Positions 1 to 10,169 of a stretch of 64,000 nucleotides of DNA are shown piece by piece. Every line of letters starts with the position of its first letter. Positions within the stretch are counted from its first letter, which is position 1. Source of the DNA: Phytophthora sp. 'mugwort' (taxonomy: Eukaryota > Oomycota > Peronosporomycetes > Peronosporales > Peronosporaceae); assembly GCA_033558025.1 (NCBI GenBank), contig JAUCEF010000016.1, positions 558,001 through 622,000 on the forward strand, given 5' to 3'. The notes below the pieces were generated by a model. That model saw only the letters and a program-made list of their open reading frames with translations, was not told the origin of the DNA and ran no database searches. A program made the position numbers and the translations under genes.

Positions 1-454
1 GTATCTCTAGCACAACGATGACTAGTCGAGAGCTCGAGATGCAGTGGGAAGAAGAAGAGCCTAAGCATGTGTCTATGGGGGGTTAAATGACATAGACTTT
101 CATCTTTGGTTTATGCTTGAACCGGTACGGCAGCTGTACTGCTAAATAGGAATTCTACCTGCATATGCTGAGCTCTATATATAATGCTACAGCAACGATA
201 TCAAACAACGATGTACAACACTAAACCATTTGTGGCGCTACCGTTTTTTTTTTGGGGGGGGGGCAATTATTTTTGTGTGAGAAATATCTGTCAGTGCAAC
301 CATGAGGTTGTTCTGCAGGAAAAGTCGTCGAAATATATCGCATTAAATTTGCTCTAAGTACGAACACGTTTGCTCTAATTCTGACGCCAGAGATTCGAAA
401 TGCAACTCACGGGTACCCAACACAATAGTACGAAAAGCTATCTCCGAGTGACTC
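1..454. other. Intergenic, downstream of GGPP synthase
   Basis: No coding signal is seen on either strand. A T-run followed directly by a G-run lies at about 245-268. The stretch holds the 3' flank of the minus-strand gene ending at 455; I cannot place a polyadenylation site with confidence. Confidence 0.6.
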
Positions 455-1426
455 TCACTTGATCGTAGCGTGTAATCCGTCCACGATTTTTTCTAGCGCT
501 GGATTGCCTCCTAGCGATGCAATTTCATTGCGAATCTCTTCTACTGTTGCGTTTAATTTTGCCAGCGTGTGCTCCACGGCACCCGTCTCACGCAAATATT
601 GCACTGCATACTGCTTGAGCTTAATACTCTTGGTGCGCTGCTTCAGAATACTCAGCAGTCGTGTATCTTGAGGGTTCTCGCGAATCGCCACAATCAACGG
701 AAACGAGAACTTGCCCTCAGTTAAATCTTCGCAGAAGCTTTTGTTCTCCATATAGGCTTCATCCAGCAGGTTCACGTAGTCGTCTCGGATCTGGAAGTAC
801 ACGGCCAGAGCGTTCACAAGCGGCGTAAAGTCCATCGTGCAGTCACTAAACGCCTGCATGAGTCCCACGGCCAGGCGAAAGAGTCCTCCAGTCTCTAGTT
901 AACAAGGAACAACAAAGAGGACAGTTAATTGCCAAATGGAACATCCGTCTAACGTGGGTACTCTTGATACTCAACTGTTCTGGACCATCTCGAGGTACTC
1001 GTCCACAGTGGGGCACTGCAGATGGTCCCTCCAGAAGATGTCGAGTCCCTGGCCCTGGTGCAGTCGCAGCATCTCGTCCGTGTACACCTGCATGGCCCTG
1101 GGGTTGCCTAGCGTCTGGCACCTCTGCAGCGAGAGGAAGTACACATAGTTGGCGCAGTTAATGGTGGCTGGCACGCCGAAGATGTGGTGGGCCACGGGCT
1201 GGCCGCGCCGCATCTCCGAGTCGTCCTCGATGTCGTCGATGAGCAGACTGGCGTTGTGCAACTGGTCCACGATGCTCTGGATGCTCTCCACGGCCTCGTC
1301 GGGCGCGCGCAGCCACGACTGGAAGGCGCCGATCATCTTGCCGCGGACGTTCTTACCCGGAAGATCGCTGATGTACACGTACGGCTCCAGGAGCTTGGAC
1401 TCGTTCCCCTTTATGATGCTAGCCAT
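455..1426 (-). CDS. Geranylgeranyl diphosphate synthase (polyprenyl synthetase)
   Basis: The enzyme condenses isopentenyl diphosphate with an allylic diphosphate to make C20 GGPP for prenylation and isoprenoids. Two exons are seen (1426-976 and 894-455) around an 81-bp intron (975-895) that starts GTTGAG and ends AACTAG. Splicing creates the family motif NKTGGLFRLAVGLMQ and a 296-residue protein, normal for eukaryotic GGPP synthases. The first aspartate-rich motif DDIED is at residues 64-68 and is followed by RRG; the second is QIRDDYVNL at about 186-193, lacking the last Asp as is usual for the eukaryotic type. GKNVRGK near residue 25 is the IPP-binding segment. The ATG at 1426 was chosen because it opens the conserved region; an upstream in-frame extension to 1528 is unlike the family and crosses the predicted Inr. 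The assignment is secure; product chain length (C20 rather than C15) is inferred from overall similarity. Confidence 0.93.
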
Positions 1427-1445
1427 GCCTGACGTACTTGAGCGC

Positions 1446-1460
1446 AAATTGCAAAATAAG
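1446..1460 (-). promoter_or_regulatory. Oomycete Inr/FPR core promoter candidate
   Basis: Read on the minus strand the site is CTTATTTTGCAATTT. It matches the published oomycete start-site consensus CTCATTYYNCAWTTT at 14 of 15 positions. It lies about 20 bp upstream of the GGPP synthase ATG, the usual spacing. It supports transcription starting here and argues against the longer upstream reading frame. Confidence 0.6.
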
Positions 1461-1647
1461 AACAAAGGATCAAGAGCGAAAAAAAAGAGACCAATAATTG
1501 GCCAATAATCGGAACGTGTTGTAGCCATAACTCGGGAGTGCTGCTTCGTTTAAATCAACTACAAGGTCATAATGGAACAAGTGGGCGGCGGTTCAGTGTC
1601 TGCACCTCGCTGTCTCTATCTGTCATGAACGCACGCGCAGGCATCGT

Positions 1648-2184
1648 CTATAACCGGACGATCTCCATCTTGCGCTGGTTGCCCGATAGCAGCAGCTTCT
1701 TCTCGGCCTCCAGCTTTGTTTCGCACTCCTTCAGCGCAGCGGCGTCTCCCGCCGTCTTCAACGCCATCAGCATCTCCTCCTGTCTGCAACACAAGTCACC
1801 GAGAGTCCGAGTTAAAGGTACACTGAAAGTTCCACGCCCCCTTGTGACGACGAACCTGCGTTGCGCCGCCTGCTCCGCCTCCTTCTGCTGCACCAACTGT
1901 CTCTTCAGCTCGTCCGACGACTGCTTTTTGGCCTCGATCCGCTTATGTAGCTCCATAGACGTCAGTGCCCGGCCGATGGGTGTCGAGAGCGTCTCGCCTT
2001 TCATGTTGTCGCCGCTCAGAAGCTCCTTGGTCCACTCGGCGTTCTCCTGGTGCCGTTCAAAGGCGCGGTGACGCGTCATGCGCATATGCTGTCGCATCTC
2101 CCGCGAGATTTCCAGCGGCCTGGAGCTCACAGGCGGTACGGGCACTTGGGGCGCGCGGCCCACGCGCACGTGCTGCATCTGCAT
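1648..2184 (-). CDS. Small coiled-coil protein of unknown function
   Basis: The reading frame is charged and rich in E, K, Q and R. The central and C-terminal part (HKRIEAKKQSSDELKRQL, and a second heptad-like stretch after KTAGDAAALKECE) should form a coiled coil. A 72-bp intron is likely at 1855-1784 (GTTCGT to TTGCAG). It is a multiple of three and has no stop, so retention would only insert 24 uncharged residues into an otherwise continuous helix; removal gives AEQAAQRRQEEMLM and a protein of 154 residues. The start is the first ATG (2184). There is no signal peptide or recognisable domain. It lies about 220 bp upstream of the GGPP synthase gene, same strand, with no sign of joint function. 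I do not recognise the family; a cytoskeletal or flagellar role would be a guess. Confidence 0.6.
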   Translation of the reverse strand: MQMQHVRVGRAPQVPVPPVSSRPLEISREMRQHMRMTRHRAFERHQENAEWTKELLSGDNMKGETLSTPIGRALTSMELHKRIEAKKQSSDELKRQLVQQKEAEQAAQRRFVVTRGRGTFSVPLTRTLGDLCCRQEEMLMALKTAGDAAALKECETKLEAEKKLLLSGNQRKMEIVRL

Positions 2185-2530
2185 TACGTTGGGATTATAT
2201 TTGACGCAAAATATTATTTTATGTAAGCGAAAACATTAAAAAACACTCCGAAATCTGCAAAAGCTATAAACACATCGCAAATTTATACTTGGCAAGTGCT
2301 TACATCGGCTGCTTGACATTTCTATTATTATATTGCTTCAATTGGGGACACTGACCCGGTTTGCAGTTTGGAGGTATAGAATAAAGTTTAGTCACACAAC
2401 ATGCTCGCGTTGGGGTGCCTCAATGTGCGACCAGAGAGCTGTTCAAGCGAAGTTCTTCAAGAGCGACTGGCAGCGAGTGAGACCATCTGGCTAGACAGGG
2501 CAGAGGACTTAAACATTTTAGTAATAACTG
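2185..2530. other. Intergenic spacer
   Basis: AT-rich 5' flank of the coiled-coil gene, up to the left end of a pogo-like transposon. The plus-strand ORF at 2401-2622 runs into the transposon terminal repeat and shows no protein features. No other element is seen. Confidence 0.5.
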
Positions 2531-2532
2531 TA

Positions 2533-2560
2533 CCGAATTTTAGATCTCCTACAGCAGAGC
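2533..2560 (+). repeat. Left terminal inverted repeat of pogo-like copy 1
   Basis: 28 bp, exact inverse of 4352-4379, preceded by TA. Confidence 0.9.
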
Positions 2561-2698
2561 TTACTCCTACACACCCGCTCTCAGCCAATCGCAGCACAGA
2601 TTTCAATCAGCTCAGCAAATGACATCTCCTAGAGCGCACTGCCTGTCACCACAAAAACTGAACAATCGGAGCCAGTCACTTCACAAAACCAGAGCGCG

Positions 2699-4233
2699 AT
2701 GCCGCGGGCACCAGGCCAGAACGCAGGCCGCCCGCAAATCTTTGGCGTGGGGAAGCCTACCAAGAAATTTCTGCGCATTCCTGTCTCGTACAGCTTTAAG
2801 CTAGAGGTCGTCACGTTCTATCTAGCTGCGCACTCGATGCAGGCAACCGTGGAGAGGTTCTTCCCGTCCCTGCCAACCGAACAGCAACGCCGCATGAAAC
2901 GCCAAGTGTACACGTGGGTCAAGAAAGCTGACCTAATTAGAGCTAAGTGTACTGGAGGCGCAGGCAATCATTGTAATGATAGGAAGCTAAGGATGTCAGC
3001 ATCCCTCCCACCAGAGCTCGAAGAGCGTCTTGTGCAGTGGATAAACTCACTCAGGAATGAAGGCATCCCCGTGACGGGTAAAATGGTGCGCACAAAAGCG
3101 AAAGAGTACTATCAATGCAGGCAAGGCAAAAGGACGCCTGCCGATGCTGCGGCAGTGGCAGAGAGATTTGGTCAGGAGGTACAGCAGCGCATGTGTGAGC
3201 TCAATATTGACAAGGTATTCAACGCCGATCAAACAGGTATGTTAAATGCATGGCGACTGCTTGCTAGCGGAAATCTAATTTGTGTAGCTTTCAATTATGA
3301 GTATCTGCTTGCCCAGACTGTGCAGCTAAAGGGACTAGGACGGTGTAGATGAAGAGCGCGGGTAACGGGAAAGAACGTGTCACGATGATGCTTTGAGCGA
3401 CAGCACTGGTGTTAAACACGGTCCCTTCCTGGTTTTCAAGACCAAGCCGTCTACAGATGCTGCGCGTGCTAAGGATAATACCAATTTCAGCGTGGCTTCG
3501 GCTGGAAGTTGTGGAAAGCACTGAACCCCTTGCAGGTTTGTGTGCAGATTTTTGGTAATCGCGCAGGGTGTTGAAACAGTGTACTCACGATTGAGTTCCT
3601 GGTCCATCATTTCATGCACAGACCGGACATGCATGAACCTATTCTGCTGTTGCTAGATGATTTTTCGGGGCACTGACGTGAGGACGTTCGCATCTTCGCT
3701 CGCCTGCTTAATGTCGAGCTGATGAAAGTACCGGCCGGATACACCATTGCGTGTCAGCCAGCCGATATATCCTGGAACAAACCCATCAAGGATCGGCTTT
3801 GCGCTAATTGGGGGAACCAAATGCTTCAACAGCTACGTGCGTACGTGCCCAACACGGGCTTCACGCTCCAGGCCGTCGCGACAGCAGCTCATCTCGTGGA
3901 TCGAGAGCGTGTGGGTGGACTTATCTACTGCTACCATTGTCAGCGGCTTCACTAAAGCCAAGGTTATCCCGACTGCGTGTGCGGCTTCGCCGGAACCCGG
4001 TCGGAGGGTACGGTTCCGGACTGGGTGGCGCTTTTCAAGCTGGTGAGGGAGTTTTCAACGCAGCGAGAGAAACACTAGAGAGACATGAGGTGGTTTACCC
4101 GTCCAGCGACATTGAGATGCTGGAAGACGAGGAGGTGCTGGACGGCATGGAGGCCCTGGAGGACAGCGAGGAGCTGGACGACATGGGGGGCCTGAGCGAC
4201 AGCGAGGCGCTCACCGTCACCGAGACGGTATAA
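2699..4233 (+). pseudogene. Pogo-like DDE transposase, decayed (copy 1)
   Basis: The start at 2699 opens a basic N-terminus, followed by a helix-turn-helix-like region (SYSFKLEVVTFYLA, then a run ending in QVYTWVKKA) and a CENP-B-like second DNA-binding region with LPPELEERLVQWINSLR. The first catalytic Asp is in FNADQTG (about 3224). The frame then breaks. Fragments of the second catalytic block (about 3645-3680, LLDDFSGH-like) and of the third (CQPADISWNKPIKDRL, about 3756-3800) lie in other frames. The tail is strongly acidic (EMLEDEEVLDGMEALED and following, about 4114-4230). At least two frameshifts and internal stops make it inactive. Related copies lie at 10343, 27963 and 44777. Confidence 0.82.
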
Positions 4234-4351
4234 GCTGACAGCAACAACGAAGAACCTGAATGTAATGCGAAGCTTTCCGTCCGTCAAACCAGAAAATAGG
4301 CACACGCTGTACATTCGTGTATAATCACCACGACAACTTCAACGAATTGGT

Positions 4352-4379
4352 GCTCTGCTGTAGGAGATCTAAAATTCGG
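4352..4379 (-). repeat. Right terminal inverted repeat of pogo-like copy 1
   Basis: 28 bp, exact inverse of 2533-2560, followed by TA. Confidence 0.9.
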
Positions 4380-4381
4380 TA

Positions 4382-4903
4382 TTGGTACCTGTTTCTCCCT
4401 GTCAATGTCGCGCATCGACACTAGCATATCGATCGGCGCGGCGTGGCGTCGCAGAATTCGCCTTCGGTCCATTGCGGCAGTTAAAAAATACTGATTGTTT
4501 CCTCCTCCTCCTTTCGGCAGTGGCGGCCCCCGGTCGGACGTCCGCTTGACACACGCACAACGCCGAGCGCTTGACATCTGTAAATGCTGCCCAGCAAATG
4601 GCCCACCAATGCATCGCGAAGGTCATGCGCCAAGACGAACCACGTCATTAGCTAACTTGCAGCTGCTAAAAAAAAACGTAGGCGGTATGCACCGCATAGG
4701 GGACGTTCTCGTTTTTGCTGGCCACCAGATCGGCCACGCTGGTTCTCCACGCTGCTCCAGAACAAACCACAGTAATGTGCGCCGTTAGTAAACGCCTGAT
4801 ATATATAAAGAGTCCAAGTCGACAAAGTGTTGTCGACTCGAGCAAAACACGCCATGTACTGAATTATATTAGCTCAGTAAGAAGTTGATGCTTGCTTTGT
4901 CGA
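4382..4903. other. Spacer between two pogo-like elements
   Basis: No gene or clear repeat. Short open frames on both strands have no recognisable domain. The terminal repeats of the element at 4904-6019 should lie in or near this stretch, but I could not pair them. Confidence 0.4.
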
Positions 4904-6019
4904 TCAACCTGGAGTGGTGCCAGCTGTGTTGTATGGTCGCAGCAGTAACCTTTGGTATACTGCCTCGCGCCATATCAGTGCGGTTAAAAGCTCGACTTTG
5001 TAAGGGTTTTCTAATCCTTCTCCTAAACGGTCTACAGCATGCACCATCTTCTTAGAAAGCACATACCTCTTAAAGCAGTGAATAACCTCCTGATCCATTG
5101 GTTGGATCCTTGACGTAGTGTTTGGCGGTAAACGTTCGTAAGCACGAGGCCAGTCTCATGTGAGGAGGCGTTGTCTACTAGAAGTAGAATGGAGCGATCT
5201 GGAGTGTCCATTGGCTCATCGAGACCCACTAGACACTGCTAATACAACCAGCCCGTCATCCACCCCTTCTCAGTGCCAATATAATGGAGGGTGGTGGGCT
5301 TTCGAGGAAGCCACCGCGGTTTTGTTGCCGTGCTCAAGTAGAGAATAGGAAGCTTCTCGGCTCCATCGGCATTTGAGCAGGCAGCAATCGTAATCCGTGC
5401 CTTGCCCTGCTTGAGTGCAGGAGCAGCGTTCTTATAGATAGAGCCGCGAGGCATTGCGTTATAAGAAACGCGCTCTCGTCCATATTAAACACGTCTTTGA
5501 GGGCATACGAGCCGATGAGCTCTTCAGGCGCTTCAACTCGTCCTTGCCGACGTCCACCTGAGCCGAATCAGACTCGCCAAAGGCCCTGCGCCACTTAAGT
5601 CCGTAGCCAGCTTGCAATCAGCGAAGCCAGGAAAGACCGAGCAGAGGGCATTGGTCCGGAGGGATCTGGAGCTTGACGACGAGCCGCCACGCGTGCTCAA
5701 TCATCTCCCCGCTGAGGCTCAGGCCCTCAGTCTCAGCGAGCATGATAAAGTCGACGCTGTTCTGGTCGAGCACAATGTGGCTCCTGCGCTGCACATTCTT
5801 GCGCGTGACCTTCTGTACCGGCCGACCCAGCAGCTCCTTCTTTGACAGCAGCGTAGTGCAGATTGCGGTCTTGCTGGGAATGGCAGGGAGACTGAACTCA
5901 TCCACCGCCCATTGCGCGATGCAGCTGTAGCTCAAGCCCGGGGAGCGCAACGCCTTGTTGATGATGCCCACCTTTTCGGCCCAGGTGAGACGGAGGCGTT
6001 TTCTTTTTGTACAGTGCAT
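4904..6019 (-). pseudogene. Pogo/Tigger-like transposase, decayed (copy 2, CENP-B-like group)
   Basis: The N-terminal 133 residues are open (6019-5618). LTWAEKVGIINKALRSPGLS and QWAVDEFSLPAIPSKTAIC form the first HTH of the CENP-B type, and a second HTH follows (DFIMLAETEGLSLSGEMI). Downstream, in broken frames, are DAGEKLPILYLSTATKP-type sequence (about 5340), a second catalytic block with LLLVDNASSH (about 5170), and PPNTTSRIQPMDQEVI (about 5090) where the third acidic residue falls. Many stops and frameshifts are present. This protein type differs from copy 1 in sequence and domain spacing, so it is a separate family. Terminal repeats were not found. Confidence 0.8.
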
Positions 6020-6339
6020 GGTGGTCGTGGGGGAAGTGTGCGTGCGCGTAAAATTGGAATGTGATGGTGCTCTAGACTGCTAACACCGCGTCGAAGATCG
6101 CGAAGCTAAAGGGCGCGAAACTTAAAATGTAGGATTTGCCAAACTCGAGGTCTGATGGATATTTTTCTCAGTACCTTTGCCCATCTTCCTCAAGCCGTGT
6201 CGTGACTTCAAACTTATAAGTTATAGGAGGCTATAAAGTGTAGAACCGTTCGCTAACGACGCACATTACTGTACACAAACCACTGGCCCCGCGAATTTTG
6301 CTCTATTTGTGGCAGCGCTATTGATATCCCATCACATCT

Positions 6340-6500
6340 GCCGATGAGGCAGCTGTGTGTGGCTCGAATACTGTTCCATGAGGCAGTTGGGTATGTAACG
6401 CGAATGGTTTTTCATGACATACGCCAAAGTAAGGCAGCTGTGTATGTAGCGCGAATTTTCTTTTTTCATGACATCCGCCGATAAGGCAGCGTTTTTTTTT
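6340..6500. repeat. Degenerate tandem repeat, unit about 52 bp
   Basis: The motif AAGGCAGCTGTGTATGTAGC followed by GCGAA and then TTTTTCATGACATMCGCC recurs: starts near 6342, 6380, 6432 and 6484. The last three copies are spaced about 52 bp apart and the first about 38 bp. Copies differ by several substitutions and lengths of a T-run. The open frames across it are by-products. Confidence 0.65.
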
Positions 6501-6540
6501 ATAGCAAGAATGTTGCTCCGTGACATCCAAAACCTTCTGT

Positions 6541-8302
6541 AATGACAGTTTTCAAATTAAAGCGGTGTAACTTGTATTGTTTCACAGCGTGCTAGTACAA
6601 GCCGTGCCAATTGGTTGCTCGAAGGCACTTCAGCACTGTGGTATCTCGGTAATGCACTTTGAGACCAGATATTTGACAGTTTAATGCGCGTTAGCAAAAA
6701 CTCTTTTTTGGTTTCAAATGCAATCACCGTTCTTGCTTCAGAATGTTAGCTTCGCACTATCAACCTGCCAATAAGACCAGCGATATTCTTATCTTCGGGA
6801 TGATCCACATCTCGCAAGGTTGGGTTGGTTGCTGGAGCAGGGATGAACTAATGGAAGATTCATTGAAATATCATGATCTTGTAGCCCGAATTCCCGCAGT
6901 AGAAAAATAACGTCAACCTCCACATGCATATATAGCCTGTTCAGGTTAATTTTCATGACCCTGGTTTGTCTTTCTCCTTCGGCGGCTTAGTCAGCGACGG
7001 ATGATCTATCTAGCGCGATTGCTTAGTCCGTCGTATTATCAATGGCCATTTCAAGAGGTGTCACATCATGTCGCCTATCGTGCAGAACATCGGGATGATG
7101 AGCGGTGATCTGGCAGAAAGTCACCGAGCTCGCCGCTCGTATGTCGTTCGCTGTACTCGTAAATTCCCGACAGATTGAGCTGTAGCGCGGTGGAACTGCT
7201 CCGAGAGCGCCGCTCCCTGCACGTAGAGGAATCCCTGAAAACGGCGAGACTATATTCACTGGATTAGCAAGTTCGGCGATACAAGACTTGTCTTAGGAGA
7301 GTCCGTCTTTTCCTGGGAGTCGTTCCGCGGCTTCTTAATATCGTTAATCTCTGGGAGTTTAACTGGTCGTCCACTCGCATCAAGAATAGCAGCAATCTCC
7401 GCGAAAGTTCAGATGCACTTCTTCTCTGAATATCACTATACCTCGCTGACGTCGAAGTCACTCCTTGCACTGGTGCGACCGTATCTTGGATACGTGGTGC
7501 GAATCGTACTTAATCGATAATAGACACTATATATCAGTAGGTTACCTAAGTCCTCTCTATTCGCCTACTTTCGCTTCGCTGCGGTGGATACGGTATACAT
7601 AAAACATTCAATGGGCGTGTATTCCGCGCTACGCTCCTCGCGCCCGACCTCCGCTTCGCTTCGGCGGGGGCTCCGCTCTCTAAGCGCTCACTGGGTACTG
7701 ATTTAGCCGCATACTTCGATCTGGATATTCGCAAAGCGAAAGAGAAGTACTACATTTTTGCCCCGTATATCAGTGCCCTGCCATGCGGTTGCTCGACACG
7801 AAGCACAAGTACGACGACATCATATTGTGGTAGGGTTCAGAGAACCATCGGCCGCCGTGCGAATAGCATTAATATACCATGGCATATCCGATTCCGCACT
7901 TGGGTCTGTGCTCAGCATCCTTGCATCCGTGGTTATCGTCATGGGTCCTCTCGGCAATGGTAACAGCAAGTACGGAAGAATCGGAAGCTTTAGGCTGCCA
8001 AACCAATAATGAACCGCATTTCGAGCGGCTAACCCTTTCTAAAACGCAGCGAGCATGGAAGAGACGACGTTAGCTCCAGCAGTGTACAGCGACGGACAGC
8101 ACCTTAAACCACTCGATCACCTATCCATATTAAAATTAACGTCTTTTTTGTGCAACTGCCGCCACGTAACTGCCAGTCAAATCCAGAAAAGGAAGAGTTC
8201 GTACAGAGAACATACAGTGAACATATTGAAAATAGGTATTAAATTAAGTCCAAGAAGTATTTTAGCGAATCACGTTTGACTAGTAGCTGGTTACAATTCA
8301 TA
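6541..8302. other. Gene-free stretch, origin unclear
   Basis: No recognisable protein. A minus-strand frame at 7259-7023 contains HHPDVLHDRRHDVTPLEMAI, weakly like one ankyrin repeat, but there is no second repeat. A GC-rich patch at about 7610-7690 has short repeats of GCTTCGC/GCGAAGC type. I see no paired terminal repeats. Confidence 0.35.
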
Positions 8303-9780
8303 GCCACTCAGTCGGTAAAATGGAGGCAGCCACAAGTGACGCCGAAGATGACAGCACGAGTTAGCTGCTCTTTACGCGCTGATTGAGCCGTGACGACTAA
8401 CGGGAAAAAGTGCCGCAAGCACTACACCTGCTAGCAGAAGAGGGGAGAGGGGGGTGGGGGGTGGGGGTGAGGGGGGGTGCTACGTGCGACCGATGGGATG
8501 AGAGGGGAGGGTGAGCGCGAGTCTGCGCGCTCCGAAGGTGTCCCCCGGTGGACGTTAAGCGACTGGCGTAAGCAGATGAAAGATATTCTAGCATTTGAAG
8601 GAAGTAAGAAGTCGCTCCCAAGGGTGCGAGGACGGCCAGAGAGCGCGCCGTTTTGTGCAGAACTGATCACTTACATAAAGGATACATGGCGAGACTGTTT
8701 CCCCCTGACAGCACGCTCCATGGCCGTCTTCGTCCGCGAGAACTACCGTGATTGGCTGCAAGGGTACGTCGAAGGCAAGAAGGACGCAAGCACCGCCTAC
8801 GAATCGCTTCTTCGGCAGCTTAGACGTTCTCTTACCGACACAGTTTCGTCCAGCGTACACCCAGTTAATTAAAGGTTTTACGCTGTGATATTCTACTCTA
8901 TTATTATTACTAGCTATTTATGCTAAATTGGTTCTTTTTTGCTCTTTATCTGTGTATTAGGAGAAAATTGCCGAACTTGAAGCAGTGCAAAAAGAATTTG
9001 CGCTTATCTTTATGGAGAGATTTGGATCGTATGCTGCTAGTGCCATCTACAGCACTTATGAGACAGGAATATATTACGAGACGCCCCCATCAAAAATTCT
9101 GTCACAAATAGGCAAGCCGGCGCCAATAACGGCCCAACAGAAGCACTCAGCAAGGATGACAGCAGTATGTACAATATGTGCAGATGGTACGAAGTTACCA
9201 TTGCTTTTTATTGTGAGAGGGGCGCCAAACGGCATTATTGAACAGGAAGAGCTCCCTACATACCCGGAAGGTACGTCTATTATTATTAAGAGGTTTTGTG
9301 ATAATTGCTTATAATATACTATGTGCTTAGGGCATATATATACTGTTCAAAAAAAAAAAGGCGTGGATGAACGCTCGTGTATGGGTCTTGTACTTGTGCT
9401 CTTTCCAGCAGTACCACATTTCGGAGCCATCCGTCCTCCTCATGGACAACCTGGAGTGCCATGTGTCGAAGGCCTCGGAGGATATAATTGCGGGTGAGCT
9501 GGTGTTTGTACTACAGCCCTTACCTAAAAATGCTACCTCGGTATGCCAGCCACTGGACGTAGTAATTATGGGTCCTCTTAAGTCTAAGTTGCGGGCTTTA
9601 TGGCTGGAAGAAAAAGGCAGGGCCATGACGGCACGTGAGAAAACGTGGCTATCATCAAACGAACGATCCAGGCGTGGGAATCGATCAATACCAGCACCGT
9701 CACAAAGCGTTCAACAAAGCTATAAACACTAGCTTTTAACTGCACAATATAGCTGCCTCCATTTTGCACTAAAATGTAGC
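8303..9780 (+). mobile_element. Pogo-like DNA transposon (copy 3)
   Basis: Imperfect terminal inverted repeats share AAAATGGAGGCAGC (left about 8317-8330, right inverse about 9753-9766) and begin with GC after a TA on each side (8301-8302 and 9781-9782). The enclosed region carries one decayed transposase. Length is about 1.48 kb. The ends differ in the first 15 bases, so the exact borders are less certain than for copy 1. Confidence 0.65.
8477..9732 (+). pseudogene. Pogo-like transposase, decayed (copy 3, third group)
   Basis: Three blocks are readable. At 8477-8872 is an N-terminal DNA-binding region (VPRWTLSDWRKQMKDILAF, then a CENP-B-like segment ending LLRQLRR). At about 8960-9270 is the first catalytic half, with RMTAVCTICADGTKLPLLFI. 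At 9367-9732 is the second half, with VLLMDNLECHVSK (second Asp) and SVCQPLDVVIMGPLKSKLR (third). The gap at about 9271-9330 looks like an intron (GTACGT to TTAG). The downstream frame is off by one, most simply through an 11-base A run at 9349-9359. Block one ends in a stop, so the gene is inactive. Confidence 0.75.
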
Positions 9781-9782
9781 TA

Positions 9783-10136
9783 TTAGAACGCCACAATTTA
9801 GGAATTTGGTCCAATGGGATTGCAATGAGACAGTTTGGATCGTCTTTGTACCTATCGTGTTTATCTATCGGTTCAACGTAATGGTCCTGGCAGTTGCATT
9901 CTGTCCGTCGCTGTATTCATTTTATTTGCGTTTCCACATACTCACAGCTGACACTATGCGCTTGTGGTAAAAGATCCGGCACCACTTGTCCCTGCCCTTC
10001 CCCGAGCGCGTTTCTGGGTTTCTGGGCATTCATCACTTCAGTCTGCTCCATAATCGCATTCACTATCTAGTCGGCTCGGCCGTCACAGTCGTCCCCTTGC
10101 GCATGGATGCTGACGACCCGGGCAATGACGGCGTAG
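9783..10136. other. Spacer; possible old coding remnant
   Basis: Mostly featureless. From about 9970 a plus-strand frame reads HHLSLPFPERVSGFLGIHHF and continues to a stop near 10150. It may be the upstream part of the host gene split by the next transposon (see 10137-12158). Confidence 0.35.
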
Positions 10137-10169
10137 CCTCTGCCAGATGATCTTGGGGGCGGCGAAGTA

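Larger units (their letters stand above)
2533..4379 (+). mobile_element. Pogo-like DNA transposon (copy 1) with perfect terminal repeats
   Basis: The element is bounded by 28-bp perfect terminal inverted repeats (2533-2560 and 4352-4379, beginning CCGAATTTTAGATCTCCTAC). It is flanked on both sides by TA (2531-2532 and 4380-4381), the target duplication of the pogo/Tc1/mariner superfamily. Length is 1847 bp. It carries one decayed transposase reading frame on the plus strand. Identical ends suggest it is the youngest of the pogo-like copies here, although its transposase is broken. Confidence 0.88.

Noticed and set aside
971..1528. Longer N-terminus for GGPP synthase starting at 1528
   Set aside because: The extra 34 residues are unlike the family and overlap the Inr/FPR match; the ATG at 1426 opens the conserved region.
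6340..6500. Tandem repeat as a CRISPR array
   Set aside because: Units are long, degenerate and directly abutting, with no unique spacers of constant length, and the genome is eukaryotic.
7023..7259. Single ankyrin-like match on the minus strand
   Set aside because: Only one weak repeat-like segment and no neighbouring repeats.
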